Below are positions 47,820 to 56,575 of a stretch of DNA of 64,000 bases, piece after piece. Source of the DNA: Pseudotabrizicola formosa (GTDB taxonomy: Bacteria > Pseudomonadota > Alphaproteobacteria > Rhodobacterales > Rhodobacteraceae); the NCBI RefSeq assembly GCF_002900965.1, contig NZ_PJOM01000004.1, forward strand, positions 124,001 to 188,000, in the 5' to 3' direction. Below the pieces are notes generated by a model. That model was not told the origin of the DNA. It made no database searches and saw only the letters and a program-made list of their open reading frames with translations. A program made the translations under genes and the position numbers. How positions within the stretch are numbered: position 1 is the stretch's first letter; every line of letters begins with the position of its first letter.

Positions 47820-48324
47820 TCACCAGGCACCACCAGATCTTGCCGCCCGGTTCCTGATACCAGGAAAAGCCGATCTCGCGTGCGGCTGGGTCCAGAATGA
47901 CGGCGCGGGTTTCGGGCTGTCGCATCCACGCGGCCAGCGTGACCAGTTCGGTCTCGAAGGTTTCCGAAATCAGCTCGCCTTTCAGCGCCCCGGTATAGCC
48001 CACGCGCTGCACCCGGGTCAGCGGCGAAGACCCGTCCGACCCAAAATGCCAGGGCCGGTTCTGCACCGACATATCACGCGCATGTGTGGCAGCAGCAGCG
48101 TTCAGCGCGGCGTTGAACGCCAGCGGTGCCGCATTCTGGGCGCGGCGCAGGGAATTGACGGAATCGAGCAGCCGGAACGAAACCTCATTCTCGCTGCCCG
48201 GAGCGATCTTGTATACCTGCGGCAATGGCTGGCCGCTGGCATCGAGCTGCACCGCAGCCGTTTGCTGGACACATGCCGAGAGCAGCCCAACTGCACCGAG
48301 GGTCAGGACCATGCGTCTGTTCAT
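47809..48324 (-). CDS. CAP-domain (SCP-like) lipoprotein
   Basis: The 171-residue protein starts with a lipoprotein signal (LTLGAVGLLSACVQQ, Cys about 18) followed by a CAP/SCP domain (about 50-165): LRRAQNAAPLAFNAALNAAAATHARDMSVQNRPWHFG, GELISETFETE and a C-terminal WWCLVTGG. Bacterial CAP proteins are secreted, and their functions are mostly unknown. It is flanked on both sides by L,D-transpeptidases on the plus strand, hinting at a shared envelope role. Confidence 0.85.
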   Translation of the reverse strand: MNRRMVLTLGAVGLLSACVQQTAAVQLDASGQPLPQVYKIAPGSENEVSFRLLDSVNSLRRAQNAAPLAFNAALNAAAATHARDMSVQNRPWHFGSDGSSPLTRVQRVGYTGALKGELISETFETELVTLAAWMRQPETRAVILDPAAREIGFSWYQEPGGKIWWCLVTGG

Positions 48325-48498
48325 CTGGAGTTCCGATCGTTCCGGCCCGGGGGCACATTGTTTTCAGGCTGTCTAGCGAAAACCGCACAGCAATTCAAAC
48401 CCCACTCTGCGACCCCGCCGGTTGACGGTGGTTTGATTTGCGGGTTTTGGCCGATGGGAGTATGCAGCTGTCAAAACGTCAATGGCAGGAGACCTCTG

Positions 48499-49104
48499 AT
48501 GAGCGTCGAAGATCGGATCAAACTGAACCGCCGGGTTTTTCTGGGAACCGCAGCCGCTGGCCTTGGTGCCGCAATGACCCCGGCATTGGCCATGGATGGC
48601 TCGACCGAAATGGTCGCCCCGGTGACCAGCGGATCTGTGCGCAACAACGTGTCCAGTTTTCGCATGCTGAACTGGCAGGATTATTTTGACAACACGCGGG
48701 GGGGCGCGATTCTGGTCGATCTTACCTCGCGCGCGCTGCACTACTGGTCGGAAGATCAGGCCGTCTATCGGCTTTACCCAACGTCAGTTCCTCTGTCCGA
48801 AGATCTGACCCGCCGAGGTCGGACTGAAGTGGTGCAAAAGGTGGTCGCGCCCAGCTGGCGGCCGACGCCCTCGATGAAAGAACGCAACCCTGAATGGCCG
48901 GATGTTGTCGAAGGTGGCGCGCCCGATAACCCTATGGGATCGCATGCGCTTTACTTGTCCTGGACCTATTATCGCATTCATGGCACCCATGACACGCGCA
49001 AAATTGGCCGCCGGTCCTCCAATGGATGTGTCGGACTTTATAATGAGCATATCTCGGAACTGTTTTCCATGACCAAAGTTGGGACTCAGGTGTTGCTAAT
49101 TTGA
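48499..49104 (+). CDS. Tat-exported L,D-transpeptidase (YkuD)
   Basis: The 201-residue protein has a twin-arginine signal (NRRVFLGTAAAGLGAAMTPALA, about 10-31) and a YkuD domain with the conserved YYRIHGTHDTRKIG and RSSNGCVGLYNEHI, with the cysteine as nucleophile. The Tat signal separates it from the lipoprotein transpeptidase upstream, so the two differ in route and anchoring. The ATG has AGGAG in good position. It is divergent from the CAP gene, with 174 bases between, where I see no other gene. Confidence 0.9.
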   Translation: MSVEDRIKLNRRVFLGTAAAGLGAAMTPALAMDGSTEMVAPVTSGSVRNNVSSFRMLNWQDYFDNTRGGAILVDLTSRALHYWSEDQAVYRLYPTSVPLSEDLTRRGRTEVVQKVVAPSWRPTPSMKERNPEWPDVVEGGAPDNPMGSHALYLSWTYYRIHGTHDTRKIGRRSSNGCVGLYNEHISELFSMTKVGTQVLLI

Positions 49105-49251
49105 CGACATGGCGGTGAGACGCGCGGTGGTTCAACAAGCCAGATTGCAAATCTCGTGCCAAGCTGGTTATGAAGTCGATACGAGGTACAGTCTTGGGTG
49201 CATGCCGTCGCCTCTGCAACATTCGGCGGTATGCTATATCTGGAGGTTATT

Positions 49252-49431
49252 ATGAAGAAACTTGCACTCGCCGCCGCTCTGACGGTCGCTGCTTCCACCG
49301 CTTACGCTGGTGGTATGGTTGAGCCGGTTATGGAGCCGGAAGTTGTTGCTGCGTCGACCTCGTCGTCGTCGGGCGGCATCGTTGTTCCGCTGCTGCTCCT
49401 GCTCATCATTGCAGCAGCAGTTTCGAACTGA
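49252..49431 (+). CDS. 59-residue small membrane peptide
   Basis: The short protein has a signal-peptide-like start (MKKLALAAALTVAASTAYAGG), a Ser-rich linker and a C-terminal hydrophobic stretch GGIVVPLLLLLIIAAAVSN. GGAGG lies five bases before the ATG, and a strong terminator follows, so it is a single well-expressed unit. No named family is recognised. It lies next to hemH, so database transfer of ferrochelatase labels to it would be a mistake; nothing in it resembles that enzyme. Confidence 0.75.
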   Translation: MKKLALAAALTVAASTAYAGGMVEPVMEPEVVAASTSSSSGGIVVPLLLLLIIAAAVSN

Positions 49432-49453
49432 TCTAACGATCACGTTCCTAAGG

Positions 49454-49486
49454 AAAAAGGCGGTGAGTTCACTCACCGCCTTTTTT
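49454..49486. terminator. Intrinsic terminator between the small peptide gene and hemH
   Basis: A nine-base GC stem (GGCGGTGAG / CTCACCGCC) with loop TTCA is preceded by five A and followed by six T. It can act in both directions, serving hemH as well. Confidence 0.92.
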
Positions 49487-49523
49487 CTGTTCAAATCGCG
49501 GGACGCCCGGGGTGTTGACTGCG

Positions 49524-50624
49524 CTACCGCAGCCAACCCGCAAGATTCTCGGAGATAACGGCCAGCAATGCCGCGATATGGGCATCGTCATCGTTGAGAC
49601 AGGGAATATAGGTAAAAGTCTCGCCGCCCGCGTGTTCGAAGGCTTCGCGGATTTCTCCGTTAATTTCTTCCAGCGTTTCGATGCAATCGGCAGAAAAGGC
49701 AGGGGCCATTACGGCGATGTTCTTTTTACCCTGCTTTGCCAGTTCCGCCACATGCTCGACGGTATAGGGCTTCAGCCATTCTTCGGGGCCAAACACCGAT
49801 TGAAACGTCGTGTCGATGCTGCCCTTCTCCCAGCCCAACCGTTCACGCAGCAAGCGTGAGGTTTTTGCGCACTGGCAATGATAGGGGTCGCCTTCCATCA
49901 GATAGCGCTTGGGCATGCCGTGATAGCTGGCAACCAGCACATCCGGCGTCGTCTCCAGCGTGGCATAGGCGCGTTCCACCGATTGCGCGAGCGCATCGAT
50001 GTATAGCGGATGGTCGAAGTATTCGGGCACAGTGCGGACGGACGGCTGACGCTTTTCCTTCATCAGGGCGCGGAAGAATTCGTCATTGGCGGTGGCAGAT
50101 GTGGCCCCGGCATAATGCGGGTAGAGCGGGAAAAACAGGATCTTCTCACATCCCGCCTCGACCATCGCGCGGACTTTTGAAGCGGTCGACGGATTGCCGT
50201 ACCGCATGCAGAAATCGACCATGATCCCATCGCCATATTGTGCGGCGATGCCTTCGGCGATCTTGGCGGTCTGATCCTTGGTGATGGTCAGCAACGGGCT
50301 TTCATCGCGGTCATGATTCCAGATCAGCTTGTAATTGGCCCCCGAGCTGAGCGGCCGCTTGGTCAGGATCACCAGTTGCAGCAGAGGTTGCCAAAGCCAG
50401 CTGGAGTAATCGACCACGCGCTTGTCTGACAGGAATTCGTTCAGATACCGCCGCATCGACCAGTAGTCGTAATTGTCAGGCGTGCCCAGATTGGCGACCA
50501 GAACGCCGATCTTTGCCTTCCGCACCGGCGGGTGATCGGCGGGGGCATGGGCAAGGCGGCCCTGACCGGGCCCGATGACAGACCCCTGTGGGGCATGAGT
50601 CAATCCGTGCTTGGCATCGAGCAT
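49524..50624 (-). CDS. hemH: Ferrochelatase
   Basis: Ferrochelatase inserts Fe2+ into protoporphyrin IX, the final heme step. The 366-residue product shows NLGTPDNYDYWSMRRYLNEFL, the FFPLYPHYAGATSATA core, the catalytic His in VASYHGMPKRYLMEGDPY and the conserved VMAPAFSADCIETLEEI. A 30-residue N-terminal extension precedes the catalytic domain. AAGGA lies eight bases before the ATG. It follows the NDUFAF5-like methyltransferase gene by 57 bases on the same strand, so co-transcription is likely. Confidence 0.95.
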   Translation of the reverse strand: MLDAKHGLTHAPQGSVIGPGQGRLAHAPADHPPVRKAKIGVLVANLGTPDNYDYWSMRRYLNEFLSDKRVVDYSSWLWQPLLQLVILTKRPLSSGANYKLIWNHDRDESPLLTITKDQTAKIAEGIAAQYGDGIMVDFCMRYGNPSTASKVRAMVEAGCEKILFFPLYPHYAGATSATANDEFFRALMKEKRQPSVRTVPEYFDHPLYIDALAQSVERAYATLETTPDVLVASYHGMPKRYLMEGDPYHCQCAKTSRLLRERLGWEKGSIDTTFQSVFGPEEWLKPYTVEHVAELAKQGKKNIAVMAPAFSADCIETLEEINGEIREAFEHAGGETFTYIPCLNDDDAHIAALLAVISENLAGWLR

Positions 50625-50681
50625 CGTGGGCGTCCTTGGCTGATCAAAGTTCTGCGGGACATATAGGCTTATGCGCCGGGG

Positions 50682-51500
50682 TCAACCTTTGGCCGGATCA
50701 GAGGGCAGCGGCATTTCCGCCGCATTGAGCACATCGGCCAATCTTTGGGCAGCAGAGCCGGGTTTGAGCGGCTTTGGCTGGCTGGCGTCGGGGGCCCAAC
50801 CGGTCAGACAGATGATCTCGAACGTGGCGGGGATGCGGCCTTCGCTGTCGGCATATTGCGCCTGATAGATCTCGGCGGCGCGCAGCAGGACCGAGCGGCG
50901 GGTCGGATGGCGCAGACGGGTGGACAGAGCATTGCCCTCTCCCATCAGGCGCAGGTCGCGCATCAGATGCAGAGCATCGCGGTACCGCACGGTCTTGCTG
51001 AAACTGTCCGCAACCGGCAGGGCAAATCCCGCACGTTGCAGCAGACCGCCCAGGTCACGGATTTCCCCCATCGGCAGCACGCGGGGTGACAGGCCGCCTG
51101 TCACATCGGCCTCGGCTTCGGCGAGGCAGGCCCGCAGCTCGTGCAGGGTTTGGCCGCCGAACATCAGGGCCAGAACCAAGCCATCGGGGCGCAGGGCATG
51201 GCGACATTGCACCAGCTGGCCGACGGGATCATTGGCCCAGTGCAGGCAGAGCGCATGGATCACCAGATCATGCGCGCCAGGGGTCAGCGCCAGAAGGTCA
51301 TCATCGGCCACCGTGGCGCCCATGCCCGACCAGAGCGCAGGGAAACCAGTGACAACCGCGGGTGATTTAAACGTCCTGTTAACCTCGATCAGCCTCTCCT
51401 GAACTTCGGCGCGCACCTCGTCGTGCAAGAAGAACTCGGTGGCCCGGCTGCGGTTGCGCAACAAGGCGGGGCGATCGGTCAGGATGGGGGGTGTCTGCAT
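50682..51500 (-). CDS. NDUFAF5-like methyltransferase-fold protein with degenerate SAM loop
   Basis: The 272-residue protein resembles NDUFAF5, a complex I assembly factor, with FFLHDEVRAEVQERL, HALCLHWANDPVGQLVQC, LRPDGLVLALMFGGQTLHELR and a RLMGEGNALSTRLRHPTRRSVLLRA segment. In place of the DxGxGxG-type SAM loop the sequence reads AVVTGFPALWSGMG, a shortened region without the acidic residue and glycine pair. It may therefore be inactive or bind SAM differently. Its ATG is only 24 bases from the divergent comF start. Confidence 0.8.
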   Translation of the reverse strand: MQTPPILTDRPALLRNRSRATEFFLHDEVRAEVQERLIEVNRTFKSPAVVTGFPALWSGMGATVADDDLLALTPGAHDLVIHALCLHWANDPVGQLVQCRHALRPDGLVLALMFGGQTLHELRACLAEAEADVTGGLSPRVLPMGEIRDLGGLLQRAGFALPVADSFSKTVRYRDALHLMRDLRLMGEGNALSTRLRHPTRRSVLLRAAEIYQAQYADSEGRIPATFEIICLTGWAPDASQPKPLKPGSAAQRLADVLNAAEMPLPSDPAKG

Positions 51501-51524
51501 GGCGCGGAAGATGGGGGGAGCGGT

Positions 51525-52250
51525 ATGGGATTGCAAGACGCGCTGCTGCATATGGTGTATCCGCCGCATTGTGTGGCCTGTGACGCCATGGTGTCGAGCG
51601 ATTTCGGTCTTTGTGGCAGCTGCTGGCGCGACACGCCGTTTGTGGCGGGCTTGGTTTGTGACCTTTGCGGCACGCCCTTGCCCGGGGAGGACCCGGGCCA
51701 TCCGGTGCATTGTGATGATTGCCTCAGAACGGCACGGCCATGGTCGCATGGGCGCGCGGCGATGTTGTACCGGGATCGGGCGCGCGATCTGGTGCTGAAA
51801 CTGAAGCATGGCGACCGGTTGGATCTGGCCCGGCCCGCCGGTGGCTGGCTGATGCGCGCGGCGCAGCCGATTGTGCAGCCGGGGATGCTGATCGCGCCCG
51901 TGCCCTTGCACTGGCTGCGGTTGCTCAGGCGACGCTATAACCAGTCCGCCTTGCTCTCGGCGCAGGTGGCGCGGCTGTCGGGGCTGGAACATTGCCCCGA
52001 CCTGCTGCAACGCCGCCGCAACACCCATAGTCAGGAGGGCAAAGACCGCGACGGGCGGTTTGCAAATGTGGCTGACAGCATCCGGGTGCATCCGCGCCGC
52101 CGCGCGCGGGCAGAGGGGCGGCAGGTGCTGCTGGTGGATGACGTGATGACATCGGGTGCCACACTGGCCGCCGCCGCCGAAGCCTGCCTCGCAGTGGGAG
52201 CCGTCGGGGTCTGTGTTCTGGTGCTGTGTCGCGTTGCGAAAGAAGGGTAA
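51525..52250 (+). CDS. comF: ComF-family phosphoribosyltransferase-like protein
   Basis: The 241-residue protein has an N-terminal zinc-type cysteine region (PPHCVACD, LCGSCW, CDLCGTPL, CDDC) and a phosphoribosyltransferase fold with the PRPP loop QVLLVDDVMTSGATLAAAAE, the ComFC layout used in DNA uptake. The ATG at 51525 has GGAG five bases upstream; the longer frame runs into the opposing methyltransferase gene. Only 24 bases separate the two start codons. grxC follows after 43 bases. Confidence 0.9.
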   Translation: MGLQDALLHMVYPPHCVACDAMVSSDFGLCGSCWRDTPFVAGLVCDLCGTPLPGEDPGHPVHCDDCLRTARPWSHGRAAMLYRDRARDLVLKLKHGDRLDLARPAGGWLMRAAQPIVQPGMLIAPVPLHWLRLLRRRYNQSALLSAQVARLSGLEHCPDLLQRRRNTHSQEGKDRDGRFANVADSIRVHPRRRARAEGRQVLLVDDVMTSGATLAAAAEACLAVGAVGVCVLVLCRVAKEG

Positions 52251-52293
52251 ATCCGTATAGTCCGGCGCAACGCCTTTGTTTGCAGGACATGCC

Positions 52294-52551
52294 ATGAAAC
52301 CCGTTGAAATCTACACCACGCCGACTTGCCCCTATTGCATTGCAGCCAAGCGGTTGCTGGACAAAAAGGGCGTGGCCTATACTGAAACCGATGTCAGCCG
52401 CGATCCTGCCCTGCGGCAGGCAATGATGGCGCGGGCAGGTGGTGCCCGCACCGTGCCGCAGATCTTTATTGGCGGTCAGCATGTGGGCGGGTCTGATGAC
52501 CTGCACGCGCTTGACCACCGCGGCGCGCTTGATCCGATGCTGGCGGGCTGA
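52294..52551 (+). CDS. grxC: Glutaredoxin 3
   Basis: The 85-residue dithiol glutaredoxin has the CPYC active site at about residues 11-14 in YTTPTCPYCIAAK, the TVPQIFIGGQHVGGSDDL glutathione-binding segment and the usual length. AGGA precedes the ATG at 52294. Its stop overlaps the next start (TGATG), so it is co-translated with the nitrilase-family gene, and probably starts a grxC-nit-marR transcript with comF. Confidence 0.94.
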   Translation: MKPVEIYTTPTCPYCIAAKRLLDKKGVAYTETDVSRDPALRQAMMARAGGARTVPQIFIGGQHVGGSDDLHALDHRGALDPMLAG

Positions 52552-53381
52552 TGCGCGTCGGTTTGGTGCAGTTGACGGTCAACGACGACCCGGTGGAAAA
52601 CCTTGTCGCAACCCGGACGCTTGTACGTGAGGCGGCGGCTGGTGGGGCGCGGTTTGTGCTGACGCCCGAATGCACCAATGCGCTGTCTTCAAGCCGCGAT
52701 CAGCAGCGGGCGGTTTTTCATCACGAAGCCGATGACCCCACCCTCGCCGCGCTGCAGGCCGAGGCGGCGGCACTTGGCATCTGGTTGTTGATCGGGTCAC
52801 TTGGGTTGAAAACCCATGACCCCGATGGCCGCTTTGCCAACCGGTCGTTCCTGATCGGGCCGGATGGCGCGGTGGTCGCGCGCTATGACAAGATGCACAT
52901 GTTTGATGTGACCGTTTCAGAAACAGAGTCCTATCGCGAATCGGCGGGTTACCGCCCTGGGGCGCGCGCGGTGGTCGGTGACACGTCCTTTGGACGGATC
53001 GGGATGACGGTGTGTTATGATGTCCGGTTTCCGTATCTGTACCGGGCTTTGGCGCAGGCCGGGGCGCAGATTCTGACCGTGCCGGCCGCGTTCAACCACC
53101 TGACGGGGGCGGCCCATTGGGAGGTGCTGCTGCGGGCGCGCGCCATTGAAACCGGGTGCTTCGTGCTGGCCCCGGCGCAGACCGGCTTTCACCCGGAGCG
53201 GGCGGGCAAGGGGCGGCGGACGCATGGGCATTCCTTGGTGATCGCACCCTGGGGCGAGGTGCTGGCCGATGGTGGCAGCGAGACCGGTGTCGTGTATGCC
53301 GATCTTGATCTGTCGCAGGTGGATGCGGCCCGAGGTCGGATTCCGTCCTTGAGCCATGACCGGGGATTTTCCGGGCCATGA
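52551..53381 (+). CDS. Carbon-nitrogen hydrolase (nitrilase family, Nit1-like)
   Basis: The 276-residue protein has the Glu-Lys-Cys triad of the nitrilase superfamily: Glu 40 in VLTPECTNAL, Lys in YDKMHMFDV (about 112) and Cys in GMTVCYDVRFPYLYRAL (about 149). Members of this subgroup (Nit1/YafV-like) remove omega-amides, including deaminated glutathione, fitting its place behind grxC. It overlaps grxC by one base and the MarR gene by four. Confidence 0.88.
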   Translation: MRVGLVQLTVNDDPVENLVATRTLVREAAAGGARFVLTPECTNALSSSRDQQRAVFHHEADDPTLAALQAEAAALGIWLLIGSLGLKTHDPDGRFANRSFLIGPDGAVVARYDKMHMFDVTVSETESYRESAGYRPGARAVVGDTSFGRIGMTVCYDVRFPYLYRALAQAGAQILTVPAAFNHLTGAAHWEVLLRARAIETGCFVLAPAQTGFHPERAGKGRRTHGHSLVIAPWGEVLADGGSETGVVYADLDLSQVDAARGRIPSLSHDRGFSGP

Positions 53382-53827
53382 GCGAAAAGGATCGCGTCGA
53401 AGAGATTGCGGTCGCCCTGTTCGGCGAGCTGTTCATGGCCGATCAGCTGGCGCGCAACCGGATTTCCAAGGTGCTTCCCAAGGGGATGGAACTGTCGCAT
53501 TTCGGCGTGCTGAACCATCTGGCGCGGCTGAATGAAGAGCGGACCCCGGCGCAACTGGCGCGGTCGTTTCATGTGACCCGGGGGGCAATGACCAATACAT
53601 TGGCCAAGCTGGAATGGGCGGGACATGTGCATATTCGCCCTGACTGGGATGACGCCCGGCGCAAATTCGTCGCGATCAGCCCTTCGGGCCGGTCGGCGCG
53701 CGATGCAGCGGTGCAGTCGGTCGCCCCGCTGATTGCCGAGGTGGTGCAACAACTGGGTGCCGAGCGGGTGCGGGCTCTGCTGCCGGTGCTGCGTGAAATG
53801 CGCACCCGGCTGGAGGATGAGGGCTGA
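53378..53827 (+). CDS. MarR-family transcriptional regulator
   Basis: The 149-residue protein has the MarR winged helix (MELSHFGVLNHLARLNEERTPAQLARSFHVTRGAMTNTLAKLEWAGHV, about 35-85) with the wing region RPDWDDARRKFVAISPSG and a C-terminal dimer helix. Its ATG overlaps the nitrilase-type gene. It lies 42 bases before the polysaccharide locus, so it could regulate either neighbour; no dyad operator is evident in the short gap. Confidence 0.88.
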   Translation: MSEKDRVEEIAVALFGELFMADQLARNRISKVLPKGMELSHFGVLNHLARLNEERTPAQLARSFHVTRGAMTNTLAKLEWAGHVHIRPDWDDARRKFVAISPSGRSARDAAVQSVAPLIAEVVQQLGAERVRALLPVLREMRTRLEDEG

Positions 53828-53869
53828 AGTGAAGGTGACCGCTGGGTTTCGGGCAAGGGGGAGCGGGAC

Positions 53870-54499
53870 ATGACGCCTGGCAAACGTCTGTTCGACATCG
53901 CCGCCGCCCTGGTTCTGGGAGCGGTGTTGATCCTGCCCTTTGCCATCCTTCTGATCATTGTAGTGCTGCGCGAGGGACGGCCAGTGTTTTATGTCTCTGA
54001 AAGGATGCGCGCGCCGGGACAGCCGTTCCGCTTGTGGAAGCTGCGGACGATGCGGAATGTGGCGTCTGATTCCGGCGTGTCTGGTGGTGACAAGGCCGCG
54101 CGCGTGACACCGATGGGCCGATGGTTGCGCAAGCACCGCGCAGATGAAATTCCCCAGCTGTGGAATGTGCTCAAAGGCGACATGAGCTTTGTCGGCCCAA
54201 GACCGCCGCTGCGCGCCTATGTCGAACGCTATCCACAGATCTATGCCCGTGTGTTGCAGTCGCGTCCGGGAATCACCGGACTTGCAACGCTTTACTTTCA
54301 TCAGCACGAAGAGCGGGTTCTGAGTACTTGCCTGACGCCGGATCAGACCGATGCGGCCTATGTGCGGCGGTGCATCCCGCGCAAGGCGCGGCTGGACGAG
54401 ATCTACCGCAGGCGCCGGTCGCTGTGCATGGATTTTATGCTGATGGTGCAGACGGCGCGGCGCGCGCCGCGCCGGGGCATGAAAAAGCGTAAAGGATGA
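53870..54499 (+). CDS. Monotopic phosphoglycosyl transferase (bacterial sugar transferase)
   Basis: The 209-residue protein is a minimal PglC/WcaJ-type enzyme that moves a phospho-sugar from a UDP-sugar to undecaprenyl phosphate. It has one N-terminal re-entrant helix (LFDIAAALVLGAVLILPFAILLIIVVL), FRLWKLRTMR, and the catalytic pair in RADEIPQLWNVLKGDMSFVGPRP. The short length, without WcaJ's extra helices, matches PglC. It is followed by a nucleotide-sugar dehydratase gene, which probably makes its substrate. GGGGGAG precedes the ATG. Confidence 0.93.
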   Translation: MTPGKRLFDIAAALVLGAVLILPFAILLIIVVLREGRPVFYVSERMRAPGQPFRLWKLRTMRNVASDSGVSGGDKAARVTPMGRWLRKHRADEIPQLWNVLKGDMSFVGPRPPLRAYVERYPQIYARVLQSRPGITGLATLYFHQHEERVLSTCLTPDQTDAAYVRRCIPRKARLDEIYRRRRSLCMDFMLMVQTARRAPRRGMKKRKG

Positions 54500-54595
54500 T
54501 CGAGGCGACTTAACCACCTGTTAACCATCGACTGCCTATCACTGACTTACGGCGCGTGTGTTGCGACGGTTTGTTGGTTCCGAGGTAAGTCCATT

Positions 54596-56575
54596 TTGAC
54601 CAGTGCGGCATCCGGGTTTTTTCTTTGGTTTGTCGGCCGCCTGTCCAGGCTGCAAAAGCAGCTTATTTTGCTGTCCATTGACGTGCTTCTGGCTCCGCTC
54701 TCCTTGTTGGCCAGCTATTGCTTTTTGTACCCGATCTCTGTCGCCCCTGGCATGGCGCTGGCTGGGTGGCCGGGATTTGTGGCGGTAACCTTGTTTGCCG
54801 CGGTCGGATCGCCAGTGCTGGGCATCCCGCTGATCAAGCTCAAATCCTATGAGACCGTTGGCGCAATCAAGACCGGCCTTCTGGCATTGTTTTCCGGCGC
54901 TGGTCTCTGGCTGGCAAAAACCGGAGCGGGGTTTGCGCTGCCCTTTGCAGGAATGCCATTGTTCTTGCTTATTTTTGTTCTGTCTATGGTCGTTGCGCGG
55001 GTCGGGCTTCTCAGTCTGTTTCTCTCCGTGCTGCGCCACGGGCAGGTCCGGCGCAATGTGGTGATCTATGGCGCGGGCCGCACGGGGACGATGCTGGCAT
55101 CGGCGCTGCGGTCGCATGAAAACATCCATGTCGTGGCCTTTGTCGATGACAGCGCGCAGCTGCAGGGCATGACCCTGATGGGGATCAAGGTACATCCAGC
55201 CAGCCAGCTTGAACGCCTCGTTGCCCGATACGATGTGGAGCGTGTGCTGCTGGCGATGCCTTCTGTGGCCATGGCGCGGCAGGCAACCATTGTGCGAGAC
55301 CTAGTGTCGCGCGGGCTGGATGTGCACGCCCTGCCGTCCTTTGCGCAACTGGTGGGAACAGAGGTCATTCTGGATGCGCTCGCGCCGGTGTCGCCCGGCG
55401 CATTTCTGGGCCGCAAGCCGGTCAATGACCTTCACCCCGACACCAGCGGTGCCTATGGCGGCAAGACCATTCTGGTCACCGGGGCCGGGGGATCGGTCGG
55501 GTCTGAACTGTGCCGCCAGCTGATCCGCTATAAACCTGCACGCATCGTTCTGTTCGATGTAAGCGAAATCGCGCTGTACCAGATCGGGCGGGAAATGGCG
55601 GATCGGGTGGATGCGGCGGGAATCAGCTTTGTGCCGGTGCTGGGTACCATCGCGGATTCGCGGCAGATCCGGGCCGTGTTGGCGGCCAATCAGGTGGATG
55701 TGATCCTGCATGCCGCGGCCTATAAGCATGTGCCGCTGGTTGAAGCGAATCCCATCGCGGGCATTGTGAACAATGTGCTGGGCACCCGGACCCTTGCCGA
55801 AGCTGCAGTGGAAGTGGGGGTGAAGCGGTTCATCCTGATCTCGACCGACAAGGCCGTGCGCCCGACCAACGTGATGGGCGCGTCGAAGCGGATGGCAGAA
55901 TTTGTGGTGCAGGACATGGCCCGGCGATCCGTCAGCACCGATTTCTCCATTGTGCGATTTGGCAATGTTCTGGGCAGCTCAGGCTCCGTCGTCCCCCTGT
56001 TCCGGGAGCAGATCCGCAAGGGCGGCCCGGTGACGCTGACACATGAGGATGTGACCCGCTACTTCATGACGATCTGCGAAGCGGCCAGCCTTGTGCTGAT
56101 TGCCGGCGGGTTGTCGATGTCGCGCGGTGTGCATGAGGGTGATCTCTTCGTGCTCGACATGGGCCAGCCGATCCGGATCAGGGATCTGGCCGAACGCATG
56201 ATCAAAGCCGCTGGTTACACGGTCAGATCGCCCGAGAACCCGGAGGGCCAAATCGAGATTCGGATCATCGGGCTGCGCCCCGGTGAAAAACTGCATGAAG
56301 AATTGTTGATCCAGCCAGGAATGTTGGCCACGCCACACGAAAAGATCCTGCGGGTGCAGGAACGCGGATTGTCGCGGATAGAGATGACAACGGCGTTGCG
56401 CGATCTGCGCAGTGCGGTCGCTATGGACAGCGCGGATGCCGCCTGCAGGGTGATGGAAGCCTATGTCGAAGGGTTCCGCCGCAGCGATGCAGGCCCCCGC
56501 CGCGGCCCCCCCATCGTCTTGGTTCCCGGCAGGTTCGTGTCCGGGCCGCGGCACAGCAAGATCGGGTCGTCCTGA
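54596..56575 (+). CDS. PglF/WbpM-type nucleotide-sugar 4,6-dehydratase
   Basis: The 659-residue protein has four N-terminal membrane helices (about 20-150), a CoA-binding-like Rossmann domain (NVVIYGAGRTGTMLASAL) and a C-terminal SDR with LVTGAGGSVGSELCRQL and the Ser/Met/Lys catalytic set (ISTDKAVRPTNVMGASK, with Met replacing Tyr as in WbpM). Such enzymes convert UDP-GlcNAc to a 4-keto-6-deoxy sugar. The likely start is TTG 54596, with a distant GAGG; the true start is uncertain. It overlaps yjbH by one base. Confidence 0.88.
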   Translation: MTSAASGFFLWFVGRLSRLQKQLILLSIDVLLAPLSLLASYCFLYPISVAPGMALAGWPGFVAVTLFAAVGSPVLGIPLIKLKSYETVGAIKTGLLALFSGAGLWLAKTGAGFALPFAGMPLFLLIFVLSMVVARVGLLSLFLSVLRHGQVRRNVVIYGAGRTGTMLASALRSHENIHVVAFVDDSAQLQGMTLMGIKVHPASQLERLVARYDVERVLLAMPSVAMARQATIVRDLVSRGLDVHALPSFAQLVGTEVILDALAPVSPGAFLGRKPVNDLHPDTSGAYGGKTILVTGAGGSVGSELCRQLIRYKPARIVLFDVSEIALYQIGREMADRVDAAGISFVPVLGTIADSRQIRAVLAANQVDVILHAAAYKHVPLVEANPIAGIVNNVLGTRTLAEAAVEVGVKRFILISTDKAVRPTNVMGASKRMAEFVVQDMARRSVSTDFSIVRFGNVLGSSGSVVPLFREQIRKGGPVTLTHEDVTRYFMTICEAASLVLIAGGLSMSRGVHEGDLFVLDMGQPIRIRDLAERMIKAAGYTVRSPENPEGQIEIRIIGLRPGEKLHEELLIQPGMLATPHEKILRVQERGLSRIEMTTALRDLRSAVAMDSADAACRVMEAYVEGFRRSDAGPRRGPPIVLVPGRFVSGPRHSKIGSS

